Below, in pieces: positions 12,601 to 23,916 of a DNA stretch of 64,000 bases (position 1 is the stretch's first letter; each line of letters starts with the position of its first letter). The stretch covers positions 62,001-126,000 of the forward strand of contig OY987267.1 of assembly GCA_963920665.1 (NCBI GenBank). The letters are read 5' to 3'. Origin of the DNA: Straminergon stramineum (taxonomy: Eukaryota; Streptophyta; Bryopsida; Hypnales; Calliergonaceae). The position numbers and the translations under genes were made by a program. Under the pieces are notes generated by a model that made no database searches, was not told the origin of the DNA, and saw only the letters and a program-made list of their open reading frames with translations.

Positions 12601-14725
12601 ATCTCTCAATCTTTTTAGGGTAGGGTCATCAGGACATTTGCTAGAATCCCTTCGATCAAGGGTTAGCACTAGATCTCTCAATCCTATGCATGGAGATTCA
12701 TTGGGAGATCTCCTGGTCCTTCACCTTCAAGCTCTTCCACATAAAGGCTCATCAATACATCTCCCGATCTTCTACCTCCAGAGTCATCAAGGGATCTCTT
12801 GGTCCATTGCATGGAGGTTCATCATTGGAACTCCCCCAATCCCTTTTGTCAAGGTTCATCATGGGATCTCTTCATCTTCTACATCAAGGGTCATCAAGAG
12901 ATCTCCCAATCCCCTTTAGTAAGTAAGAAAGTTCCTCATCAAAAACACTGATGTAGGGATCTTCTGCTCTTTTGCCTTTAGGCACCCATTCAAGAAGGCT
13001 TATTAGGAGATCTACCAATCTTTTGCCTCAAGGGTCATCAAGCGACCTCTTGATCCTGTGCCTCAAGGTCGTCATGAGATCCTCCAATCCCCTACTTCAA
13101 AGAAATTTCTCCTTGGAAAGGTTGATCAAAAAACCTTTGGGTCTAGCATTGTAAGGTTGCTCTATGTCAAGGGCCATGAGAGGAGATCTCCTACATTCCC
13201 TAGTATCAAGGTTCATCACGGGATCCCTTGATCCTTTGCATGGAGGTTCATCAAGGGATCTCCCAATCCCCTACATTAAGAAAGTTTCTCCACGAAAAGG
13301 CTAATGCAAAGATCTTCGAGTCCATGACTATAAGGAAGAGTCCTTTGCCTAGAGCTTCATCAAGAGATCTCATGATCCTGTGTGTTGAAGTTCATGACAA
13401 GATCCCTATGTCTAGGTCCATCTAGAGGATCACCCAGTACTCTACATGGAAGTTCATCGGGATATCACCGAATCCTATGCCCCAGTAGTCATCACGGGAG
13501 ATCTCCCAATCCCCAACGTTCGAAAGTTTCTCGAAAAGGCTAATCCAAAAATCTCCCGATACAACATTGTAAGGAGTCCTCTGTGTAGAGGTTCATCAAG
13601 AGATCACATGATCCTATGTATTAAGGTCCATCTGGAGGATCACCCGATACTCTACATGGGGTTCATCGGGAGATCTACTAAGCCACTATGTTAAGAAAGT
13701 TTCGGATGAAAAAGGCTGATCCATAGAGGTTCATGACGGGATCTCCCGATTTGGTGTATTCAGGTCCATTGTGAGATCTCCTAGCATTGCCAGGGTCTAG
13801 GGTTTAGGGTATCTCCCGGCACTCGACAAGGACACTCATTAGGAGATCTCCTAATCTCCCGCGTTTAGAAAGTTCCTCCTCGAAAAAGGTTGATCAAGAG
13901 ATCTTCTGGTTCAACATTGTGAGGTACCTCTACCTCAAGGGTCATCAAGGAATGTCCCGATCTTGTATATTGACATCCAACGAGAAATCTCCCCGAGTTC
14001 CCTGTGTCAAAGGTCTTTAGGGATCTCTTGGTACTTTGTATGGAGGTTCATCGGGAAATCTCCCAATCCCCTCTGTTCATAATGTTCCTCTTCGGCAAGG
14101 TTGATCCAAAGATCTTCTGGTCCAGCATTGTAAAGAAGAATCTTCTACATGGAGGTTCATCTAGAGATCTCCCGATCTTGTGTATTGAGGTCCATCAAGA
14201 GATCTCCCACAATTGCATAAATCTAGGTCCATCATGGGATCTCCCAGTATACTATGAGGAGGCTCATCAAGAGATCTCCGAATTGGATGCCTCATAACTT
14301 ATGATGGGATCCTTTGATCCTTTGCATGGAGGTTCATTGGGAGATCTCCCACTCCCCCACGTTAAGAAAATTCCTACAAAGAAAGCCTAATCCAGGGATC
14401 TTCTGATCCAGCACTGTAAGGTTCTTGTACGTGGAGGTTCATCTAGAGATCTTCCAATCTTGTGTATTGAGGTCCATCGGTGGATCTCCCACAATTGCAT
14501 GTGTTTAGGTCCATCTGGGGGATCACTCAGTACTCTACATGGGGGTTCATCAGGAGATCTCCAAATCGTATGCCTAAGGAGTCATGACAGGAGCCCTTGA
14601 TCCTTTGCGTGGAGGTTCATCAAGAGATCTCCCAATCCCCAACGTTAAGAAAGTTTCTCCTTGGAAAGACTAATCTATAGATCTTTCGATCTAGTACTGT
14701 AAGGATCTCATGATCCTATGGGTTT
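12601..14725. repeat. S4 tandem array rich in GGAGATCTCC palindromes
   Basis: A 2.1-kb array of complex units in which GGTTCATC(A/G)(A/G)GAGATCTCC recurs dozens of times, with CCCAATCCCC, AAGAAAGTTTCTCC and GATCCAGCATTGTAAGG blocks between. The core GGGAGATCTCCC is a perfect palindrome. Plus-strand frames across it simply translate the repeat. S3 shares the AGATCT core, so S3 and S4 are probably related. Confidence 0.75.
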
Positions 14726-15130
14726 AAGATTTAAAAAACCAGCATCTAAATAAGACAAAATTAAAAGGGTGTGAATTAAGAAAAAATAAAAAATAAAAAA
14801 CATAAGTAGACACTTAAATAATCCTAATCTAAAATAGCGAAACTTGAAAGGGTGTGATGGATCATAATTGTGACTTAATAAAAAAAATTCAAAATCTACA
14901 AAATATAATTACAAATTTGAAGATCAATGATTCCAAAAATAAAAACCCAAATCTAAGGAAGGAAAAATTGAAAGGGTATGATGGATCATATTGTTGGAAC
15001 TTAAGAAAAAAATAAAAAACATAGAAAAGAATTAGAGATTCCAAAAGCAAAATGTAGGAAATAGAAAATTGGAAGGTTACAATGAAAAATCACAATTGAG
15101 AATTTAAAATTTTAAAAATGAATGATTCTG
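14726..15130. repeat. AT-rich imperfect tandem repeat
   Basis: Three loose copies contain TTGAAAGGGTGTGATGGATC or close variants, each followed by an A-rich AATAAAAAACATA stretch. No coding potential. Confidence 0.55.
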
Positions 15131-15159
15131 AAAAGAAAAAAACAAAAGAAGAAAAAGTT

Positions 15160-15762
15160 CTAAGAGTGGATTTGTTGACTCACTATAGATGGCATTGTGA
15201 GAACTTCCACTGTTGTAATTCTTAGACTGACAAACCTAAAAGGTGAAAGTGCTGTAGGTAATGTAGAGTCAATAATTCTCGAACCAACTAGGTGATGTAC
15301 ATGATGTATAGGGTGTCTAGCGAACAAATCAATGGTAATAGAAAAGTATGCATAAGACCAATCTTCATACACCTTCTTCATTCCTTTCATGCTACAAAAC
15401 CAATTGACTGTAATCACAGCAAGTTCTACCCAATTCATTGTGCCTAATCCATGATGGTGCTTATAAAAAAGCCCTTGACAAAAATAGAAGCCAATATCAT
15501 TCACTACCTTATCAACTTGATGAACTCACTTCCATAGCCATGATACATAGTCAATGAACTTTGAATTTTTAGAGGTTTTAAAACCATTGTTTGATTTTGT
15601 ATCCCCAAACATGTCGATGCACTCTTGCCTTGATCTGTGTGCTTCCTTAAAGGTTTGACCAGGAATCTTTCCACGGCCATTGAGTCCACATACAATAACA
15701 AACCCATCTTTATTGCCATAGTAAAGGGTCAATGTTTGGTCTTCGATTGATTTGTTTGCCAT
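15160..15762 (-). pseudogene. Unrecognised broken reading frame
   Basis: A continuous minus-strand frame runs from about 15762 to 15160 and is interrupted once by TGA near 15525, with the same frame open on both sides. The N-terminal part includes GFVIVCGLNGRGKIPGQTF and EAHRSRQECIDMF; the part after the stop includes YKHHHGLGTMNWVELAVITV. The composition looks protein-like rather than random, but I cannot name a family. The surroundings are all repeats, so a transposon origin is plausible but not shown. No promoter or flanking exons were identified. Confidence 0.35.
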
Positions 15763-16943
15763 CCTTTCACTTCCTCAAGAGTTGTGTATAGGGTCTAATG
15801 TAGTACGATGGATTCCTCTAAATTAGTGGTAGAACTTCTAGAAACCTGTGGAAGATAAAAAATAAAATGAAGAATAATTAGAAGTAGTGCAAGAGAAAGA
15901 CCAATGTATACTAGCCCCTAAAGGACCAAAGTGTGTTTTTTAGCAACATAGAAATTTTGGGCAAGTACTTATGACTAGAGATTTTCATTTTTTTGCCGAA
16001 ACTTTAATAGAAGGGGTAGACGTGGCATATTCTTCATATGCACTAAATTTCAAGACATTTGGAAATATGAGTCAAAAGTTATGGCCTAATATGTAGTTTG
16101 TTTCTCAACTTGGGCAATCCAGGCACATCCGCAAAAATCACTTTTTTCAAAATTAAAAATTTGAAATTGGGTTTCTTGATTTATATATACTTAGAAAGCC
16201 TTGAATCATTCCATTTTGATCAATGAGTCAAAAGTTATGAGATGTTTTAGTTTGTGGGCAAGTACGGATTCTCTACCCTAAAATAACTTTGAAGTCCTCT
16301 ATCTAACTCAATTTTCAATATTCTAGGAAAAAAAAAATTTTAAATAGGTGTAGATTGTTTATTACAACATTACCACCATTGGGATTGGCACTTTTTCAAT
16401 TCCATTAATAAATTGTTAACAATTTAGTATTCTAAATCATTCTCTACATCTTTCTATGTACTATTTTTTTCCTATATGTTGCACAATTTCAAATGATCTC
16501 AAAATTTTCAAGCATGTAGCCAACTTGCCTTGAAGAATGAATGTAAAGAAGCACCACCATTTCATACATTTTTTTGTACAAATGTGCTCTTGTGAAGTAC
16601 AACTGCCCATTTTTCCATAGGGCCCAAAAAAGGATTTTGTCACTTCAAATGCCAATATCCTCCAATCCACATGGTGGGAATATCTGAAATTTTTTCCACA
16701 TCTTCTCAATCTAGTGTACTACAAGATCTTACGATTACATGTGTCTAAAATGATATTTTTCAAAAATCTGGGACTTGTCTTAGAAATGGCAATTTCTGAG
16801 AGTTTAGGGTGATAACATAGTCAAGGAACTTTAGGAGCTAGAAAGAACATTTTTTATATACCCTTAGGCATTATAGTGAAAAATCTCTCTAGATGCCATT
16901 AGAAATTTGATGGACTCACAACATCTTATGCCATTTTTATATA
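15763..16943. other. Spacer without supported gene
   Basis: AT-rich sequence with a recurring GAGTCAAAAGTTATG motif near 16070 and 16205. The minus frame at 16461-16709 has no recognised motif. Nothing else is supported. Confidence 0.4.
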
Positions 16944-16952
16944 GGTTGTAGT

Positions 16953-17733
16953 CATGGTTGTTCCGGCGGACAGTTCGACAACTCGACGAACACGACATCC
17001 AACACGTCAAGTAGACCCTCTTGTCCGTCTAATAGAGTCAAACTTACCTTTGACTTTTAAAAAAAAATTCACCCTGCCCGTGAGGCCACCTAGATGCCAT
17101 GTGGCAGACACGTGTCTTCCACGTAGCATCCTAAAGGGGCGCATGTGGGTGTGGGCGACCACGGGTAGGGCGACTTCGGGTTCAGGCTGGTGGGCGACCG
17201 CGGGTGTCGAGTACGTGGCAAGCTGCGAAGCAAAGACACGAAGTGAGAACCCAAAGAGAAGTAACGCCCTACAATTACCCGCGGTCGCCCCCAAAGACCC
17301 GCAATCGCCTCCCAAGGCACCCGCACGCGCCCCCAAAGACCCGTAGTTGCCCTCATTTTGGGACCCACAGTCGCCCCACCATACCCGCAGTCGCCCTGGG
17401 TTGGAGCCGAAGTCGCCCTTATTTTGGGACCCGCGGTCGCCCTGGATTTTGGACCCGCAGTCGCCCTCATTCTAGGACCCGCGGTCGCCCCACCTTACCC
17501 GCATGCGCCCCACCCACAGTCGCCTATGGTGACGTGGTCAAAGCTTTCCACGTCACTGTTGACAACCCGCCACGTAAGATAAAAATTTTGGCTACCCTGC
17601 CCGAAAACCCTAAACCCTAATTTCGCGCTCGTCAAATTTGTCTCGTATATGCGACACTCGTCTTATACGACATGCGACATCAGACGAACAACTCGACACC
17701 CAAACCCCAAAACATGTTCGACAGAACAACCCT
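16953..17733. mobile_element. Non-autonomous MULE-like TIR element
   Basis: The left end has GGTTGTTCCGGCGGACA and the reverse complement of the right end has GGTTGTTCTGTCGAACA, 14 of 17 bases matching. The segment is flanked by GGTTGTAGT at 16944-16952 and 17734-17742, a 9-bp direct repeat, the length usual for Mutator-like elements. The interior is GC-rich, non-coding and dominated by a minisatellite. The TIR is short for a MULE, so the superfamily is provisional. Confidence 0.45.
17255..17530. repeat. GC-rich minisatellite with CCCGCAGTCGCC core
   Basis: About ten imperfect copies of ACCCGCAGTCGCC with variable spacers such as CTCATTTTGGG. Long proline/arginine-rich frames on both strands are products of the repeat, not genes. 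Confidence 0.8.
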
Positions 17734-17742
17734 GGTTGTAGT

Positions 17743-19961
17743 GTCATGTCTTGGAGGACAACACTGTGCATGTAACTTCAATATGGAAGACAAGTGGATT
17801 TGGAATACAGTCTCGTTGGGGTTTGTTTTTTCTTCATCCATAACTGGTGTACCCAAAATCCTTTATATTTCTCAAAGAGATTGAAAACCCTATTTAATCC
17901 CCTATGGTAGGAAAATCATGAGACACAAGAGTTGGAGATTTTTAGAGTTTAGGGACTTGAAAGGGAGCTTCCTTAAAAATTAATATGGGAAGCTACAAAT
18001 AGAAGCACGATTCAAATTGATTGGGTTTGCACACAAGAGAGAATATCACTATAGTATCATGTGTCAATTGCAAACTAATTTCACTCTCCAAAGAAGTTAC
18101 ATTCACTAACTAAATTATTAGTTACTGCAAATTACTAGCAACCTCGCTGCACTATACGTAGGAAGATGCTCCACTTCATATTGTCCACTGCAGAGGTGTT
18201 GAATCCAATTTCATAGAATTCCTTTAGTTCCAATCATTGTATAACATAGTAAACCCTCCAGCAAGAAATGAAATATAACAATGGTATCAATCTCACTAGA
18301 AAAGAATGGTGTGTTGGAGTTCCTTACTTTGCAGGGCATAGTGTGCTTCAATTTTTGGCGTTCAAATTGGGATACTATCACAAAATTGACGTTCGAAGTG
18401 TGATCTGTGTATAACTTAACATGGCACAAAAGGAGAGGAGAGGATTAAAAAGGTGAGAGTCCACAATAATGAAGAGGACGAAACAAATATGTGTCTAGCA
18501 TGTAGGAGATTGTGGGAGAATATTATACTAAACTCGATCCTTAAACTTGATACTTCTTGAGATTGAAAAAAATTATGAAAGAAATTGTCACATATTGAGA
18601 AGAAGAGATGAATAAGTATTAGTCTTGTTTTCAAATTCTCAAAGTTTAGGGATTGAATATTGGACACTGCAGCAATTTGCTAATGGACTACACTAGCTCC
18701 AGATTTGTTTACTTAAATTTTGAAAATGGCATATGTAATACCGTCAATTTTATGGAAATAAATAACATTCGCTCCACTTCATCTTGTCCACTACATAGGC
18801 GCTCGACTAGTCCATTCCGAATACAAGGCGTTGGACTGTTGGAACTGCATGCACACCCTCTAAATATTAATGTAAGCATTGATGCACGAATTGTTTCTAC
18901 ACCCAATTCGGATAATGGAGCAAGAGATAAGGCAATTCAACCTTTGAACCTGTAATTAGGTTCACTAAAGCATGGCTAAGGACTAACGCATGAAAAAAAG
19001 ATAGAGTGTGGTCACTCACCTAATCTAGGCATTTGCAACTCACACCCAAATCACTTGAAGGCATGCAACAACTAATTATCCCCATAAAACGAACATCGGT
19101 TCCATGATATCCGTCAAAAGACTTAGACAACCAAAAACTGAAAAAATGCACCATTGCTTTCACCAAAGACTTGATTCAAGAATGGGAGCACCAATGATAC
19201 AATCTCTATTTCAAACCAACAAATAAAGATTCAACCTTCATAATCCATTCCATTGCAAATCTGGCTATTCAAAAGAGAACCTAGTTCAATACAAAGACCA
19301 AATTCTCTAACCTTTCGACAACTCTGAGTACTTGGAGTCAGAAGCAAGAACTCCAAATTCAAAGAATAATTAAATACAAAAAACCATAGATGACCTGTGA
19401 GAAAGATTGAAGAAGGAACTACCTTGGTAAGCAATGCATCGCATATTGGTATATAGATCTAGCAGTAAGTTCACCCACTAATCGATGGAAACTAAGAGTG
19501 CACGCTGGAAGAAGATGGCGTGAGGGCCAAATGTTAGATGATAACAACATTCGTTTTTAGGATTTCGCGTGTGGAAAAGAGAAAACTGCCTTCCTTCCCG
19601 AGCCAACGCTAATATATCAGATCGTTCACAATCGGATCATACTTGAGTACTATCATAGTTTCATTGAGATTATCGCAGTGCATGTAGTCATTCTCATTAA
19701 ACTCTACGTAATTTTTGTAATGAATGAACACTTAGTCAATGTCGTTAAAACTATTTTCAAAATGATTATATAGGGTTCAATAAACACTTAAGCTTCAATC
19801 GCTCGATTTGATACTTAATTGAGATCATTTTTTCTTAATCCTTAAAGTTTCATGCTTGCTCTTGGTATAACTACATTAGGGTTTTATATGATGAAACACA
19901 CATTCTAGCAATTTGATATTTCTATCGCTGAATTGAAAACATTAAAGTTTATGCTATGTAC
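17743..19961. other. Spacer without supported gene
   Basis: Mixed sequence ahead of the CACTA-A terminus. A segment with GCTCCACTTCATATTGTCCA near 18167 recurs in diverged form near 18770. Frames of 65-105 codons on either strand show no recognised motif. Confidence 0.4.
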
Positions 19962-21124
19962 CACTACAAGAAATTGAGTGCAAAAATGATTGCAGAAAAT
20001 GAGTAGATAGCAGTCACTTCGGACATTTTTGACTGAGAAATGATTAGGGGTTCCCGCTGTCATTTCGGACAAGTCATTCACGTAAATGACTGCGGGTGTA
20101 TTATCACCATCCATTCCTGCCTTGGATGTAGAAATGGATGAGGAAAGATGGAAGGTGCACTTGATAAAGAAAAGAGGTTTAAGGAAATGGCTAATGCCTT
20201 GCCATGTAGAAAGTGTTGGCACTAACTGTTGACGTGGACGAACACGTGTCTAGTCATTCTGGACTCGTCCTGAAGTTGCACTTCACCCATTATACATCTG
20301 ACGTGGACCTCCACGTGTCTAATCATTTCTTAGTTGTGGGCAAGTCATGAGGAACCCCAATAGAATCCGACGTGGACCTCCGTGGGAAGTCATTTCTAAG
20401 TCGTGTTCAAGTCATAAATAACCCTTGTAGAATCCGACATGGACTGCCACGTTTGCAATCATGAAGGAGTCATTCTGAAGTTGTACATTAGGGTTTAGGG
20501 TCTCATTAATTGTGACACGTGGAAAGTCATTTACAAATCGTGTTGCAGTGAGATTAGCTAACGTCACAAATGACATTGGCAGTCGCGGTTAAGTCATTCT
20601 GAAGTGACTGGACACATCTGGATTGCGGTTTAGGGTGCCCACTATCTAGAGAGTAGTCAGACTGTAGTCATCAAGGGATTCATTTACAGTTACGATTTAG
20701 TCATTCTTCAATAGTGCCTACATTCTCATTGTGAATGTAGTCAAAAATGAAGTTGTATTCATGTCATGTGAATGACTCAGGGTTCAGGATCACATGTATT
20801 TTAGCCTGTAGGAACAACAAAAACATAACATCCTCCTACCCAGTGCCCGACTACATAGACTATTCAGAAGACTTCAAAATGCAGAGACTCTAAAGTGCCA
20901 CATTGCATGGATGACCCTACATTTGTAATTCACATGTTCTATCTACCATCGTGAACTCCATTCAATGCTTACAAGAAGAAGGCTGAGAAGGCTGTTTCGC
21001 ATTCCAAGGAGCATGGGCAAGTCAAGGTCTCCATGTTTACAAGACCGCAGTCTGTAGTTCTAAAAGTTCAAACACTTTTATGAGTGCCTACCACCCACTA
21101 GTGACAACGAATCGAAATTTGGTA

Positions 21125-21388
21125 TCAAGCCAGTTTCACATATTGTTGTCCCCATATTACAGATGACCCCTTCGCATGCTGAATGTGAGTCATGTCAGCG
21201 GCTTCATTAGGGTACATGAGGGCCACGTCTGCAATAAGAATGTCCCGCACATCCACCTTCAACCAAGACTCCGGAATGGCCTTGAAGTGAAACTGGTGCT
21301 CACTTGGCAATCCGCTAATGGTGCCCACTGCCACTTTTTGCCGCACAGCCCGAGGATTCATGAGGAACACTTCGTCACCGACATTTAC
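21125..21388 (-). CDS. DUF8039-like C-terminal exon of CACTA-A
   Basis: An exon begins after a GTTGCAG acceptor and reads VNVGDEVFLMNPRAV, then KVAVGTISGLP, PESWLKVDVRDILIADVAL and a C-terminal SSVIWGQQYVKLA before a stop. The pattern (valine-glycine start, VA(L/V)GT(I) strand, acidic alternating strand, terminal hydrophobic-W segment) matches the DUF8039-type domain of proteins encoded by plant CACTA elements. The exact function is unknown; a DNA- or terminus-related role is only inferred. The encoded sequence is identical in the inverted copy at 56422-56685. About 88 codons, likely the last exon of a longer gene. Confidence 0.6.
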   Translation of the reverse strand, partial: VNVGDEVFLMNPRAVRQKVAVGTISGLPSEHQFHFKAIPESWLKVDVRDILIADVALMYPNEAADMTHIQHAKGSSVIWGQQYVKLA

Positions 21389-22436
21389 CTGCAACATCAT
21401 AATGCTTAGCCACTTCACATCTCCAATAATTGGTCAAAAAAAAAAAAATTAATGAACACTACTGTTCAGTGACTATATGGCCACCACTCAGTGACTAGGA
21501 AATGACTAACGAGCGACTGCTTATGTCCGGCAACTACATCTTCAGCAACACATGATTGGATGTCAGTAGAGCCTAATGAGACATGAGTAGTAATTTAACG
21601 TTGCGTATAATAGTACAAGGGCATCAATATGTAGAGTGTCACTCACACTCACACTCACAAAGGGCACAGGGGTTTAGGTGGAATGGCAGAATTCCACTAC
21701 AATACAGGACTGTCCATTTGGACCTTACCTTCAACTATTGCATACTAGGATTTCGGGTACTACAATTTGAGGAATTCACATGTTAATCTACAATGACCTC
21801 TTCAAGTAATCGGCAAAGTAGTCAGCCATAATGGGACAAGTCGTTGGTGATGTCTGCTTACCCTACCAAGAATCTGCTAAATTTGGGAGACAGGCTTCAG
21901 GCTTCACGCTTGCAGCACAACTCTGTTTCGCAATGACTTCGCAAGAAGTCGCATAGTCAAATGTGCAGACTACAGAGTTCTCTACTTCTATCATTCGTTG
22001 CCCCGGATTTATTGGATCCAAAGTGCCTTGCATCTGCTAGAAGTATTGTAACGTATCCTTTTGCTATGTTCTTCGAATTCCCTACTGTATGGAACTCATA
22101 GAGTACTACCTTCATGACCACGACGGTTCCCTATACATACTACAAGACGGCTGGGTGATTCTTCCGAGCAACGTCATCAGTATGACTAAGGAATGACACT
22201 CACGTGACTAAAACAGAACTTCTACAAGCGGAAATGACTAGGACTTCACTTTAGCGTGACTTGTCGACGACAGTAGGCACACTCAGCGACGACGACAAGG
22301 AAATGGAAGTACCTCACCTTCTTCGATGCCTCGTCACGTTTTTGTCCCGTGTTGGATACACCCTTGGATCTGCTCTCCCGCTTCAACGTCCCTTTCTGCA
22401 TGCACAACGACCACTTGTTAGACATCAAGTGGAATT

Positions 22437-22493
22437 GAAGGTGAGGGGACATTGCGTAGTTGAAGCTCGTAGTTTGCTAGTCCCCTCACCTTC
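22437..22493. other. Perfect 14-bp-arm hairpin over a splice donor
   Basis: GAAGGTGAGGGGAC at 22437-22450 and its exact reverse complement at 22480-22493 enclose about 29 bases. In the sense (minus) strand the proposed donor AAG|GTGAGG lies in the first stem arm. The structure is preserved in copy 2 at 55317-55373. Confidence 0.65.
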
Positions 22494-23872
22494 CACAACA
22501 TCCAGAAATTCATAAGGTGTTCCGTTTCTGCGTTTCTGGATCATTTCACCCATTGATTCGTTGACAATTTGAGGGTAGGTCGACCGGAAAGATGCCACGT
22601 CCGGACATTTCCAAAATGCCTCTAGCAATGGCCACAAGTATTGTTTTAGGTACTCCTTGTCATCAGCCAAAGTGTGTAGCCACGTCACATAGAACGGAGT
22701 ATTGATTACGATGTTTGCCTCTGGATTGCACTCTACCCTTTCCTTCTTACTATCCACTATAATCGTGTTGGTAGCTGTAAATAATGGCCATCCCTCATAT
22801 ACTACATTTAAGTTCTTCACCCAAGATGTTATGTCCCCTTCCATAAGTGTAGGTAATTGACCGCCTAGTCCTGACCAAATGAATAAAGGAATGGGCTGTT
22901 TTCCACTCTTCAATGGGGGCAAGAAGGTGGGAACAACGTCCTCCATGTACGCTGCATTATTGCTTCCCCTAAATGCTACTGTGAAGTACTCAGAACAACG
23001 GGCTAAGAAAGGTTTCAACCAAGGTCGGAATACTACTCTCCTACACTTTGTTTTCATGCTTGGACGTATTCTACTGTTTTGATTTGTAACATTAAGCAAG
23101 CTGCAATCCAGTAGTGTTCCATGTATGTTAAAAATAATTAATTTGGACCCCCTCCCACTATGACCACCTTTGTGAGCAATCAATAACTCCGTGACCGACT
23201 TCCCAGGCCAGACCTCGTTCGATGCATTGTACACAACGTCTGCAGAGGTACAAACCTTCATGGGAGATTTCGGCAGTCGTTAGCTCTTCCTCATCGGCAC
23301 GATTGCAGGCTCCGCCATTGCAGCGTTGTCGGTGACAACATCGGAGTCGACCTCCTCAGGAATGCTTTCTTTCGGGGTCGGCACTTCAATGGCCGGAGGA
23401 GAGACCCGGTTGGTAAAATGCTCCCTACGGCCTCCCCCACGTCTGCTCTAGCTTCGTCCACCTCCTTCTCTGTGGGGTTCAAGCAAAATTTAGGGCTCTC
23501 CCCTTCCTGGATGATGTCCCTTACCTGCTCCTGGACGACTACCATGGGAACTGGTACCTCCATCACCTCTTGTGGCGACTTTTGAGCTATCTCCGTCACC
23601 TTCTTCTCTGACTTCCCATCAAGTTCCGTGCACTCCTTTGTGACCTTCTCTAAAGGCGGGGTACTTTGTTGTTGCCCTGAGCCCTCTGGAGTGGGGTGGT
23701 CTTTGACCTGAGATGCCAAATTGGAGTCCTCATTGCGAGGTGGACTGGGGGTGCGCTCCTTTAGTGCCCGACGCGGAGACGTCAGAGTTGGGCTCTTCCG
23801 ACATGTAACATCATATTCATTAAAATGGGAGTTTTCTATGGAAATGAGATTTTTTATAAGCACTACAACCAT
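22491..23872 (-). pseudogene. CACTA-A FCP1-like (HAD fold) gene part, disrupted
   Basis: The N-terminal part (23872 to about 23420) is disordered, rich in S/P/E/K. After a frameshift near 23420, the frame continues through a TAA at 23280-23282 into a globular region from about 23261 to 22490. That region shows LIIFNIHGTLLDCSLL (motif I position), VVFRPWLKPFL, VAFRGSNN, IPLFIWSG and NTIIVDSKKERV, the order expected for the FCP1/NIF-type phosphatase fold. Both motif-I aspartates (DxD) are replaced by N and H, and the later DD is DS, so catalysis is unlikely. A donor is proposed at 22490 (GAAG|GTGAGG). A possible basic exon follows at 22318-22395, but its phase does not fit simply. Fold assignment is by motif order only. 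Confidence 0.55.
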
Positions 23873-23916
23873 AAGTTAAAGAGAATTTGTACCCTAGAAA
23901 TACAAAATAAGCAATG

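Larger units (their letters stand above)
19962..23916 (-). mobile_element. CACTA-A copy 1, one terminus plus gene part
   Basis: The terminus CACTACAAGAAATTGAGTGC starts at 19962. About 1.1 kb of subterminal DNA with many AGTCAT/ATGACT motifs follows, then minus-strand exons for a DUF8039-like module (21125-21388) and an FCP1-like module (22491-23872). The CACTACAAGAA end is diagnostic for plant CACTA (En/Spm) elements. The partner terminus is not found: element 1A begins at 23917 with a clean 5-bp duplication, and nothing after 27408 is recognisably CACTA-A. A nearly identical inverted copy of the first 3.26 kb lies at 54594-57848. The subterminal DNA also holds GACGTGGACCTCCACGTG-like motifs near 20290 and 20370. 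Confidence 0.8.

Noticed and set aside
12560..14297. Several plus-strand frames of 60-120 codons
   Set aside because: They translate the S3/S4 repeat units and share the repeat period; no independent protein signal.
17600..17615. Telomere-type ACCCTAAACCCTAA
   Set aside because: Only two repeats. Similar short GGGTTTAGGG pieces near 9280 and 13793 are also isolated, so there is no telomere.
17007..17620. Long proline/arginine/alanine-rich frames on both strands
   Set aside because: Produced by the GC-rich minisatellite, which is open in several frames.
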